Below are positions 1 to 7,194 of a stretch of 64,000 bases of DNA, piece by piece. Every line of letters begins with the position of its first letter. The stretch's first letter is position 1. This stretch comes from Streptomyces sp. ISL-100. Its GTDB lineage: Bacteria; Actinomycetota; Actinomycetes; Streptomycetales; Streptomycetaceae. Below the pieces are notes generated by a model. That model saw nothing but the letters and a program-made list of their open reading frames with translations. It made no database searches and was not told the origin of the DNA. Where the stretch lies: positions 1-64,000 of the forward strand of contig NZ_JAGGOK010000043.1 in assembly GCF_018614615.1 (NCBI RefSeq), read 5' to 3'. The position numbers and the translations under genes were made by a program.

Positions 1-63
1 CCGGCTGCCGGGAGGGCAGTCGTCAGGCGCGCGAAGCGCGTCAAGCCCGCTGCCGCAAGGTAA
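1..63 (+). CDS. Possible C-terminal tail of TnpB (OrfB) transposase, partial
   Basis: Frame 1 is open from the window edge to TAA at 61-63 and encodes about 20 residues rich in Arg, Lys and Ala. Basic, low-complexity tails of this kind are common at the C-terminus of TnpB proteins, and the stop lies just before the terminal hairpin, as expected for tnpB. No catalytic RuvC motif or zinc finger falls inside the window, so the call rests on position and composition only. Confidence 0.35.
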   Translation, partial: PAAGRAVVRRAKRVKPAAAR

Positions 64-101
64 GCAGGAATCTCCCGGCTTCAGCCGGGAGAGCACTTCA
101 A
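1..101 (+). mobile_element. Right end of an IS200/IS605-type insertion element
   Basis: The first 101 bases resemble the right terminus of actinobacterial IS200/IS605 (TnpB-type) elements. A subterminal perfect hairpin (TCTCCCGG, short TTCA-containing loop, CCGGGAGA, 71-92) is followed by a tail ending in TTCAA at 97-101. From 102 onward the sequence reads in frame as a GH3 glycosidase, so the junction is at about 101/102. The rest of the element lies upstream of the window. Family assignment is from recall of the conserved hairpin-plus-TCAA end, not from a search. Confidence 0.65.
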
Positions 102-1160
102 CCCGGCGACAACTTCGACTACCACCTGATCCCCTTCGAAGCCGCCTTCGCGGCCGGGACCTCGCAGATCATGCCGTATTACGCCATGCCGATCGGCACG
201 TACCACGAGGAGATCGGGTTCGGCTTCAACAAGGGTGTCATTACTGGCCTGCTGCGCGGAGAGTACGGCTTCGACGGCATCATCTGCACCGACTGGGGTC
301 TGGTGACCGACACGGAGATCTTCGGAGCACCCTTCCCCGCCCGCGCCTGGGGAGCCGAGCACCTGGACCGCCTGACCCGAGTTGAACGCATCCTCGATGC
401 CGGAGCCGACCAGCTGGGCGGCGAGGCTGCCCCCGATCTGGTCCTGGAACTGCTACGCACCGGACGGGTGACGGCCGAGAGGATCGACGCCTCAGCGGCA
501 CGCCTCCTGCGGGAGAAGTTCATCCTCGGCCTTTTCGAGGATCCGTACGCGAACCCCGACACAGCCGCCGAAGTCTGTGGAAGCGCCGGGTTCACCGAGG
601 CGGGTCTTGCCGCGCAGAGCCGCTCCATCACTGTGCTGAAGGACCGGCCGGACAACGCTGCGGCTCCCAGGCTTCCTCTCGCCGGCGACGTCCGCATCTA
701 CGTCGAGGGAGTCGACGTAGATGTCGCCGCGCGGTACGCGACAGTCGTTGCGACGCCCGAAGAAGCCGACGTGGCGATCCTGCGTATCGCCGCCCCTTAC
801 GACAAGCGACGGACCACAGGGTTTGAGTCCTTCTTCCGGGCAGGCCGTCTCGACTTCACGGAGGAGGAACTCCGTCCAGTGCTCGACGTCGCGGCCACGG
901 TTCCCACGGTCGTGGACATCTTCCTCGACCGTCCTGCGGTCATACCGCAGATTGCCGCACACGCGGCGGCGCTCGTGGCCAATTACGGCGCCTCGGACAC
1001 TGCGCTGCTGAATGTCCTCTTCGGCCTCTCAGCGGCCGAAGGGCGCCTGCCGTTCGAACTGCCCAGCTCGATGCAGAGTGTCGCGTCGAGCCGCGAGGAC
1101 GTACCCAACGACTCCGTGAATCCGCTTTTCCCCTACGGCCATGGCCTGCGACTGGGCTGA
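102..1160 (+). pseudogene. GH3 family glycosidase (beta-glucosidase type), 5' part removed by the insertion
   Basis: The frame is open from the element junction and reads PGDNFDYHLIPFEAAFAAGT, then MPYYAMPIGTYH, typical of the end of the GH3 TIM barrel. GFDGIICTDWG contains the Asp of the GH3 nucleophile motif (TDW, usually SDW). The downstream alpha/beta sandwich domain runs to FPYGHGLRLG and a TGA at 1158-1160. About 350 residues remain where full GH3 enzymes have 600-800. An internal ATG at 171 exists, but a product from it would lack most of the barrel, so I treat it as an interrupted gene. The intact enzyme would hydrolyse terminal beta-glycosides; the neighbouring LacI regulator fits a sugar-responsive locus. 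Confidence 0.8.
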
Positions 1161-1490
1161 GCTCAGCTCCGAGCGGGAGGGTGGCAACTGCCGTCGTGGC
1201 AGGTGCCACCCTCCGCGCCGTTCGCGGCCGGTAGGAGTGAACACCGCCGGCAACTGCGCAGCGTCCTCGGCCTGGTGTCTGACGGCTGCGCCCAGGCGCC
1301 GCAGGTCGACACGGCGCAGTGCGTCGTGCAGATGTTGCGGGTCCTGGGCCAGGATGGCGCCGTGAGCAGGGACCGGTCCGTCGTATCGCCTGGTCGCGGC
1401 CCCGGCAGTGCTGTCCGCCGACTCACCAGTAACGCGTGTAACCTTGGAAGGAAGCGGTCAGTCGGACCGAGGGGAGCGAAGAAGGACGTC
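1161..1490. other. Intergenic region upstream of the lacI-type gene
   Basis: These 330 bases lie between the GH3 remnant and the LacI-type regulator. The only clear element is the operator-like palindrome at 1429-1442. The frame of the regulator stays open upstream to 1203, but codon choice there is unlike a coding region, and family similarity starts only at the ATG at 1491. No hairpin terminator was recognised. Confidence 0.5.
1429..1442. promoter_or_regulatory. Putative LacI-family operator (autoregulatory)
   Basis: GTAACGCGTGTAAC matches 12 of 14 positions of the perfect palindrome GTTACACGTGTAAC found at 4335-4348. It has the central CG typical of LacI-family operators and lies 49 bases before the ATG of the lacI-type gene. 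Autoregulation is an inference. Confidence 0.5.
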
Positions 1491-2498
1491 ATGGCCCGAG
1501 ACACACCCGCCCAAGCCTCCATCACCAGCGCGGACGTAGCGCGTCTGGCCGGGGTGTCCCGCGCCACCGTGTCCTTCGTACTCAACGACACTCAAGGGCA
1601 CCGGGTCAGCGAGAGCACCAGGGCGCGAGTGCTTTCCGCGGCGAAGGACCTCGGCTACGTGCCGCACGCGGCCGCCCGTTCTCTGCGCGCCGGGCGAAGC
1701 AATCTGGTCCTGATGCCGGCGTCGATCTCCGCGATCGGCCGCCTGGTCAGCGACTGGGTGGACGACCTGCACAGCGAACTCGACCGGCACGGATACACCA
1801 CCGTCCTGCACGCCGGCCGCTTCCCTGACCCGGTCAGCGCCGCCCGCTCCTGGGCCGAACTGCGGCCCGCGGCGGTGCTCGCCCTGGACGGCGACGGGCT
1901 CACGGTCCAGGCGGCCGACCTCCTGCGCCGCGCCGGCGTCCGCGGACTTCTCGCCTTCGCGTCTCGCCCGATGGAAGGAATTCACACGGTGGCGTTCGAC
2001 CACGCCGACATCGGCGCGGCCGCCGCTGAACACCTCATCCGGCGCGGACGCAGCAGGATCGGAGTGGTCATGCCGCAGGAGCGTGGGCTCGACGCCTTCG
2101 CCCGACCGCGGCTGGCCGGGGCCCAGGGCGTCGCCGCCCAGCACATGGCGACCGTCACGCCGGTGGAGCTCGCCTACACCCGCGAGTCCGCCGGGGCTTT
2201 GGCCAAGCGCTGGATGTCCTTGGAGCTGGACTCTGTCTTCGCTTTCAACGACGAGTACGCAGCCCTCCTGATGCATGCCCTCCAGGCAGAGGGCATCACC
2301 ATTCCGGACGACGTGGCCATCGTCGGCTCCGACGACCTTGTGCTGTCCGCCCTGCAGCAGCCGCCACTGACCACGGTTCGACTCGAACTGCCTTCGGCGG
2401 CGTTCATCGCGGACACCTTGCACGACTTGATTGAGAAGGGGACGGCGCCGCCGGTGCCCGGCATAGAGACCGTGCTGGTCCAGCGCCAGACGGCCTAA
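1491..2498 (+). CDS. LacI family transcriptional regulator
   Basis: A 335-residue cytoplasmic DNA-binding protein. Residues 12-60 form the LacI headpiece (ADVARLAGVSRATVSFVLND, then hinge RSLRAGRS). The remainder is a periplasmic-binding-protein-like effector domain with the usual DHADIGAAAAEHLI and IVGSDDL segments. The ATG at 1491 is preferred because it is preceded by GAAGGA and directly begins the family similarity. The gene ends convergently with the PAP2 gene, overlapping by 4 bases. The inducer cannot be told from sequence; a sugar is likely from the family and the adjacent GH3 gene. Probable targets are its own gene and the esterase, through the two related palindromes. Confidence 0.92.
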   Translation: MARDTPAQASITSADVARLAGVSRATVSFVLNDTQGHRVSESTRARVLSAAKDLGYVPHAAARSLRAGRSNLVLMPASISAIGRLVSDWVDDLHSELDRHGYTTVLHAGRFPDPVSAARSWAELRPAAVLALDGDGLTVQAADLLRRAGVRGLLAFASRPMEGIHTVAFDHADIGAAAAEHLIRRGRSRIGVVMPQERGLDAFARPRLAGAQGVAAQHMATVTPVELAYTRESAGALAKRWMSLELDSVFAFNDEYAALLMHALQAEGITIPDDVAIVGSDDLVLSALQQPPLTTVRLELPSAAFIADTLHDLIEKGTAPPVPGIETVLVQRQTA

Positions 2499-3184
2499 CC
2501 TTCCAGGGCCAGCTTGTGCCGGAATATCGACCACGACAGTAGAGCGGTGCCTGCGCCGGCCGCCGCGCCGGCGACGGTGTCGCTGAGCCAGTGCGCATGC
2601 AGCCATGTACGGCTCCACATCATCGCCAAGGTGAACAGCACACCCCCGACCCACCACGCGCGTCGGCGGGCCATGGGGATCAAGAGGGCGCCGATCATCA
2701 CCACCAGCATGGCTGCCCCAGCAGCGTGCCCGGAGGGAAAGGAGCCGTGGTCAACGCGGACCATCGGGTTCTCCGGGCGGGGACGGTCCACCAGGTACTT
2801 GAGGACTTGGACGACCAGCATGCCTCCGCCCAGGTACGTGGCGAGCAGATAGAAGACGGACCACCTGCGCTTTCGCATGATCAGGAAGATCAGGAGACCG
2901 ACGGGCACGACGACCCCCAGCGGTCCGCCGAACCAGTTCAGGACAGCAGCCATGGCGGCGTAGAGACCGTCGTGGGGACCTCCCATCCAACCCAGCCAGC
3001 GCTCGTCCGGCCCTTGGAAGGGCGGCTGTGCGGCATCCGAGTGGACGGTGATCCCCAGCAGTGCGGTGACGAGGACGCAGAAAATCCCCAAAGGAACCAC
3101 GCCCGCTCCGGGCGGAGCAGGAGTGGATCTGCGGCGTGTGGCGGCCACCGGAGTATCAGGGGCGGCGACCGGAGTGTGGGACAT
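2495..3184 (-). CDS. PAP2 superfamily phosphatase, integral membrane
   Basis: A 229-residue multi-pass membrane protein of the type 2 phosphatidic acid phosphatase family. The three signature motifs are visible: KYLVDRPRP, PSGH, and SRTWLHAHWLSD, which supply the catalytic His pair and the phosphate-binding Arg and Lys. Likely substrates are lipid phosphates or undecaprenyl pyrophosphate; specificity cannot be predicted. The frame is open further upstream, but the ATG at 3184, preceded by GAGAGG, begins the family-like region; the upstream part overlaps the esterase gene. It follows the esterase on the same strand after about 124 bases and may be cotranscribed. Confidence 0.88.
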   Translation of the reverse strand: MSHTPVAAPDTPVAATRRRSTPAPPGAGVVPLGIFCVLVTALLGITVHSDAAQPPFQGPDERWLGWMGGPHDGLYAAMAAVLNWFGGPLGVVVPVGLLIFLIMRKRRWSVFYLLATYLGGGMLVVQVLKYLVDRPRPENPMVRVDHGSFPSGHAAGAAMLVVMIGALLIPMARRRAWWVGGVLFTLAMMWSRTWLHAHWLSDTVAGAAAGAGTALLSWSIFRHKLALEG

Positions 3185-3308
3185 GAGAGCCTCTCGCGGC
3201 CGCGAATGCCCGCGGCCCAGATCTGATGAACGGGGACTCGGAACACAGGTCCGAAGGTGGGGGCGCGGCAGAGTGGCGCGCCCCCTCGCAACGGGCGGCA
3301 GATGCCGG

Positions 3309-4247
3309 TCAGGCGCCGAGGTGGCGAGCCAGGAAAGCGACACCCTCGGTGACGATCGGGGTGACATCCGGGGCGCCGATGAAGATGTGGTCGGCACCGT
3401 CCACGGGTTGGAGCGTGACATCGCCGTCCACCGCCCGGAGAGCCTTGGCCAGCGCCTCGCTCTGGCTGTACGGGACGAGAGCGTCCTGAGTGCCGTGAAC
3501 CAGAAGGAACGGCGGGGGAGTTGACCCTTCGGCGTACGTGACAGGGCTGGCGACCCGCGCCAGCTCCGGCCGCTCCTCGGCAGTGCCGCCCAGCAGTGCC
3601 GCGTAGGGATCGGGGAATTCGACGCCCGGCGGCATCGGCGGCATGGGATGCGAGAGCAGGGCGCCAAGCTCGGAGACCCCGTACCAGTCCACGACCGCCT
3701 GGACCGCCGAATGCCCCTCTCGCACACCCTCGTTGCCTTCCAGGGCCTGGCCCCTGGGGCTTCCTGGTGTCACGAGCCCCGTGAGTGCGGCGAGATGACC
3801 ACCTGCCGACTCCCCCCAGACGCCGATGCGCTCCGGGTCGATGCCCAAATCGGCGGCGTACTTGCGGACATAGCGAATGGCAGCCTTCACATCGTGGAGC
3901 TGGGCCGGGAAGGGCGCTTCAAGGCTGTGCCGGTAGTCGATGCATACGAGCGCCAGTCCAGCTCCGAGGATCGAGCCGTGCAGCAAGGTGACGGGAACGG
4001 TTGGCGGCGGGTAGCGCCGGTCGCCGTCCAGCCACCCTCCACCGTGGATCCAGACCACCGCCGGAACCGGATCGTCACCCGGTGGCATGTGGACGTCGAG
4101 CAAGCGGGGCCGGTAGCCGGGAGTCGTCGCGTAGGTGATCGCGTCGAAGCGGCGTACGCCGTCCTCGGTCACCACTGGGGGCTCTGGAGCCCGGTAGGGA
4201 GGCGGAGGCCACGCGTGGTCGAGGTCGACCGGAGCGGATTGCGTCAT
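3309..4247 (-). CDS. Alpha/beta hydrolase, HSL-type esterase/lipase
   Basis: A 312-residue predicted cytoplasmic hydrolase. The oxyanion-hole motif HGGG is at residues 68-71, the nucleophile Ser147 is in GESAGG, and the probable acid and base are Asp255 (HGTQDALVP) and His287 (DGADHIF). This is the BD-FAE/hormone-sensitive-lipase group, acting on carboxylic esters such as acetylated sugars or xenobiotics. There is no signal peptide. The ATG at 4247 is preceded by GAAAGGG. The upstream region carries the perfect palindrome at 4334-4349, so repression by the nearby LacI-type protein is plausible. Confidence 0.9.
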   Translation of the reverse strand: MTQSAPVDLDHAWPPPPYRAPEPPVVTEDGVRRFDAITYATTPGYRPRLLDVHMPPGDDPVPAVVWIHGGGWLDGDRRYPPPTVPVTLLHGSILGAGLALVCIDYRHSLEAPFPAQLHDVKAAIRYVRKYAADLGIDPERIGVWGESAGGHLAALTGLVTPGSPRGQALEGNEGVREGHSAVQAVVDWYGVSELGALLSHPMPPMPPGVEFPDPYAALLGGTAEERPELARVASPVTYAEGSTPPPFLLVHGTQDALVPYSQSEALAKALRAVDGDVTLQPVDGADHIFIGAPDVTPIVTEGVAFLARHLGA

Positions 4248-4333
4248 GGGGGCCCTTTCGAATCAGTTGGGAAGCAGGGTCTTCATGTCATTTGTCCGAA
4301 ATGCTTGCGCTTTCCCGTGGGAGATGCTTAGCA

Positions 4334-4349
4334 TGTTACACGTGTAACA
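4334..4349. promoter_or_regulatory. Perfect 16-bp palindrome, likely LacI-type operator
   Basis: TGTTACACGTGTAACA is an exact palindrome with a central CG, 87 bases upstream of the esterase start. It abuts a second small palindrome, ATGCTTAGCAT (4324-4334). A weaker copy (GTTACACGAGCAAT, 11 of 14) lies at 4414-4427. The close relative at 1429-1442, upstream of the LacI-type gene, supports a shared regulator. Confidence 0.7.
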
Positions 4350-4462
4350 ACAACCTGGCGACGTCCAGGGTGCGCCCTGGATACTGGACATCACCGGTTC
4401 CCACTCGGCCTCCGTTACACGAGCAATCCGCGGCCGTACGCCCTCCTGCTCGGGAGCTCCTC

Positions 4463-4903
4463 ATGCTCACTGCTGCTGTGGTTCGCACCGGCCCGCCCTC
4501 GGGTCGGCGCACGTTCACTCACTGGTCGTTCAGTCCGACCGCCGCCACTGTCCCGCCGATCCGGGCCCGGGTTCGTGCCGTCCTTGAGGCGTGGCGGATC
4601 TCCCTCGATCTTTCCGGCACCTTGCTGCTGGCTGTCAGTGAGCTGGTGACCAACGTGGTCCGGCATGCCGCGTCGGTAGCCGACAGGCTGCGCGTCACCG
4701 TGACCTTTGGGGGCGGGTGGCTCCGGCTTGACGTGGCCGACGGGGATCCGTCCCTGCCGCACGTCGGTCCGGTCGACCTGGAGGCCGAGGGTGGCCGCGG
4801 GCTGGCGATCGTCGGACTTCTCGTCGCGGAGGCGGGCGGGGAAGTGTCTGTAGTTGCCGACCGGCGTGGCAAGACCGTTCGGGTGTGCCTGCCGGTGGTC
4901 TGA
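4463..4903 (+). CDS. ATP-binding protein, RsbW-like HATPase (anti-sigma factor type)
   Basis: A 146-residue single-domain GHKL ATPase like the many small serine-kinase/anti-sigma proteins of Streptomyces. The N box ELVTNVVRHA and the G-box region GGRGLAIVGLL are present. Such proteins usually bind a sigma factor or phosphorylate an anti-anti-sigma protein; no partner is encoded nearby, so it is an orphan. The ATG at 4463 is chosen for its GGGAG ribosome site seven bases upstream. A symmetrical element at 4364-4381 (TCCAGGG-TGCG-CCCTGGA) lies in its leader and could be an operator or a small hairpin. Confidence 0.85.
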   Translation: MLTAAVVRTGPPSGRRTFTHWSFSPTAATVPPIRARVRAVLEAWRISLDLSGTLLLAVSELVTNVVRHAASVADRLRVTVTFGGGWLRLDVADGDPSLPHVGPVDLEAEGGRGLAIVGLLVAEAGGEVSVVADRRGKTVRVCLPVV

Positions 4904-4930
4904 GGCGAGCGGGGTGCAACACGCTGTTAA

Positions 4931-4980
4931 CAAAATTGAATGTGTCGAAATATTGACGGCCGCAATTTTGGCGAGATACT
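4931..4980 (+). promoter_or_regulatory. Promoter and operator of the aromatic-acid operon
   Basis: A housekeeping-type promoter can be read as TTGACG (4953-4958), 16 bases, GATACT (4975-4980), placing transcription start roughly 35 bases before the ligase ATG. It is bracketed by an exact inverted repeat, CAAAATTG (4931-4938) and CAATTTTG (4963-4970), whose centres are 32 bases apart. The stretch is strikingly AT-rich for this genome. A repressor here, plausibly the PaaX-type protein at the operon end, would cover the -35 box. Confidence 0.55.
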
Positions 4981-5022
4981 AACTTCACTCTCCCCGCTGC
5001 CCCGAGATTGAGGTGCCGCCCC

Positions 5023-7104
5023 ATGGAGCTCTCCCCGTCTGCGCACGTCGATTCCTTCTGTCGCGATCGACTCCCGCCCCTGCCTCTCTGGCCCGAACTC
5101 CGCTTTGACCTACCGGAGTTGCACTACCCGGACCGGCTCAACGCGGCCCAGTACCTGCTCGACGGCGCTGTCGAACGCTGGGGCCCCGACCGTGACTGCC
5201 TGCTGACTCCCACCGAGCGGTGGACGTACGGCGACCTGCTGATCCGAGCCAACCAGGTCGCTCAGGTGCTGACCCAGGACTTCGGGCTTCGCCCAGGCAA
5301 CCGCGTCCTGCTGCGCGGCCCGAACAACCCCTGGTTGGTGGCTGCTTGGTTCGGTGTGCTCAAGGCCGGCGGGGTCGCCGTCACCACCATGCCGCTGTTG
5401 CGTGCCACGGAGCTCTCCGACCTCTGCGACATCGGCCGACCGACTGTTGCCGTATGCGACCACCGCTACCTCGACGAGCTTGCCGCTGCCGACACCCCCG
5501 GCCTCGCTGTACTCGCATACGGCGGCACCACAGAAGCGGATCTCACTGCGCGCTGCGCGACCAAGGACGGGCGCTTCAGCAACGTCGACACCGCGGCCGA
5601 CGATGTGGCCCTGATCGCCTTCACCTCCGGAACAACTGGTCGGCCGAAGGCGACCATGCACTTCCATCGCGACGTACTGGCCAACGCCGACACCTTTTCC
5701 CGCCACGTCCTCAAGCCGCGGCAGGACGACATATTCACCGGCACGCCTCCGCTGGCCTTCACCTTCGGCCTCGGCGGACTCGTGGTCTTTCCCCTGCACG
5801 TGGGCGCGGCAACCCTGCTGATTGAGCAGGCCGCCCCGCAACAGCTCGCCGACTTGGTGGAAGAGCACGGTGTCACCGTGCTCTTCACCGCACCCACCGC
5901 CTACCGGGCAATCATGTCTGCCGGCGCAGTGGGCCGGCTGGCCGGACTGCGCCGCTGCGTATCAGCCGGTGAGGCGCTGCCGGCGGCAGTGTGGGAGGAA
6001 TTCCATGCCGCTACGGGGCTGCGCATCATCGACGGCATCGGTGCCACTGAGATGCTGCACGTATTCATTTCCGCCGCTGACAACGACATACGGCCCGGTT
6101 CCACCGGGAAACCTGTCCCCGGATACCGGGCACGTGTGGTGGACGAAGAAGGCCGGCCCGTCCCCGACGGGCAGCCCGGCCTTCTCGCGGTAACCGGCCC
6201 CACCGGCTGCCGGTACATGGACGACCCGCGCCAAGCGACGTACGTCAGAGGCGGCTGGAACATCACTGGCGACACCTACATCCGGGATGCCGACGGGTAC
6301 TTCTGGTACGTAGCCCGCAGTGACGACATGATCGTCTCCTCCGGGTACAACATCGCGGGGCCAGAGGTGGAGAAGGCGCTCGCCGCCCACCCCCACGTCG
6401 AAGAATGCGCCGTCGTCGGCGCGCCGGACAGCGAGCGCGGGATGCTCGTCAAGGCGTACGTGGTCCTCCGTGCAGGCGTCGTCGCCGGCGAGGCGACCGC
6501 CACGGAACTGAAGAACCATGTCAAGCAGTCGATCGCGCCTTACAAGTACCCGCGCGCCATCGAGTTCATCGCCGAACTGCCGCGTACCAGCAACGGAAAG
6601 CTCCAGCGCGGCGAACTGCGCAGGCGGGCCCACTCCGCTCCACCGAAGGACAGCTGTGCAGCCGGATCCGCTGAAGGTCGGGAGCGCAACCTCCCCAGCG
6701 TCGTCGTCGAGAGCCGCGTGGAGTGGCAGGACACCGACGCGGCCGGTCACTACCACCACTCCACAGTGGTGCGCTGGGCCGAAGCCGCCGAAGCGGCCTT
6801 GTTGCGGCGTCTTGGACTGGCGCACCTCTTCGGCAGCACCCCTCGCGTCCACTTCGAGGCCGACTACCGGGCCCGTCTGTGGTTCGGCGAGAGGGTCCTT
6901 ACTGAAATCCGGGTCACCAAGGTCGGAAACAGCTCCCTGCACTACGCCTTCACCGTCAGGGGCGAAAGGGCGGAGGTTGCCGCCGTCGGGTGCATGGTGA
7001 TCGCCCACTCTGCCGCCCGTGCCACAGGAACCACCCCCTGGCCGGATGACGTGCGGGAGGTCCTCACCAAGGCCGGCCCGCAAGCCGCCGAACTGTTCGC
7101 GTAA
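5023..7104 (+). CDS. Aryl-CoA ligase fused to a 4HBT-type thioesterase
   Basis: A 693-residue two-domain enzyme. Residues 1 to about 540 are an ANL-superfamily acid-CoA ligase of the benzoate/2-aminobenzoate/salicylate group: TSGTTGRPK binds ATP, then GGWNITGDT, RSDDMIVSSGYNIAG, and the catalytic-lysine segment SNGKLQR. Residues about 555-690 form a hotdog thioesterase with the 4-hydroxybenzoyl-CoA thioesterase signature, QDTDAAGHYHHS followed by RWAEAAE. The pairing suggests it both activates the substrate acid and releases the product after ring hydroxylation of the CoA ester by the next gene. The ATG at 5023 has GAGG upstream; a TTG at 5008 is less likely. First gene of the operon. Confidence 0.88.
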   Translation: MELSPSAHVDSFCRDRLPPLPLWPELRFDLPELHYPDRLNAAQYLLDGAVERWGPDRDCLLTPTERWTYGDLLIRANQVAQVLTQDFGLRPGNRVLLRGPNNPWLVAAWFGVLKAGGVAVTTMPLLRATELSDLCDIGRPTVAVCDHRYLDELAAADTPGLAVLAYGGTTEADLTARCATKDGRFSNVDTAADDVALIAFTSGTTGRPKATMHFHRDVLANADTFSRHVLKPRQDDIFTGTPPLAFTFGLGGLVVFPLHVGAATLLIEQAAPQQLADLVEEHGVTVLFTAPTAYRAIMSAGAVGRLAGLRRCVSAGEALPAAVWEEFHAATGLRIIDGIGATEMLHVFISAADNDIRPGSTGKPVPGYRARVVDEEGRPVPDGQPGLLAVTGPTGCRYMDDPRQATYVRGGWNITGDTYIRDADGYFWYVARSDDMIVSSGYNIAGPEVEKALAAHPHVEECAVVGAPDSERGMLVKAYVVLRAGVVAGEATATELKNHVKQSIAPYKYPRAIEFIAELPRTSNGKLQRGELRRRAHSAPPKDSCAAGSAEGRERNLPSVVVESRVEWQDTDAAGHYHHSTVVRWAEAAEAALLRRLGLAHLFGSTPRVHFEADYRARLWFGERVLTEIRVTKVGNSSLHYAFTVRGERAEVAAVGCMVIAHSAARATGTTPWPDDVREVLTKAGPQAAELFA

Positions 7105-7137
7105 CCGAGTCACACACTCGATGTCTATGTCGATCTA

Positions 7138-7167
7138 TTGATGGTCGCAAAGAAAGCGGCATAGGTT
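7138..7167 (+). promoter_or_regulatory. Possible internal promoter before the hydroxylase gene
   Basis: TTGATG (7138-7143), 18 bases, TAGGTT (7162-7167) lies in the 90-base gap between the ligase and hydroxylase genes, giving an expected leader of about 20 bases with AAGGAGGAC as ribosome site. The gap is AT-richer than the surroundings. Seen by eye only. Confidence 0.35.
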
Positions 7168-7194
7168 GTTGTTCAGAACCACAAGGAGGACGCA

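Noticed and set aside
3185..3727. Upstream extension of the PAP2 reading frame to 410 residues
   Set aside because: It lies opposite in phase over the esterase gene, is Arg/Pro/Ser-rich, and has no family similarity; the ATG at 3184 has a ribosome site and starts the membrane domain.
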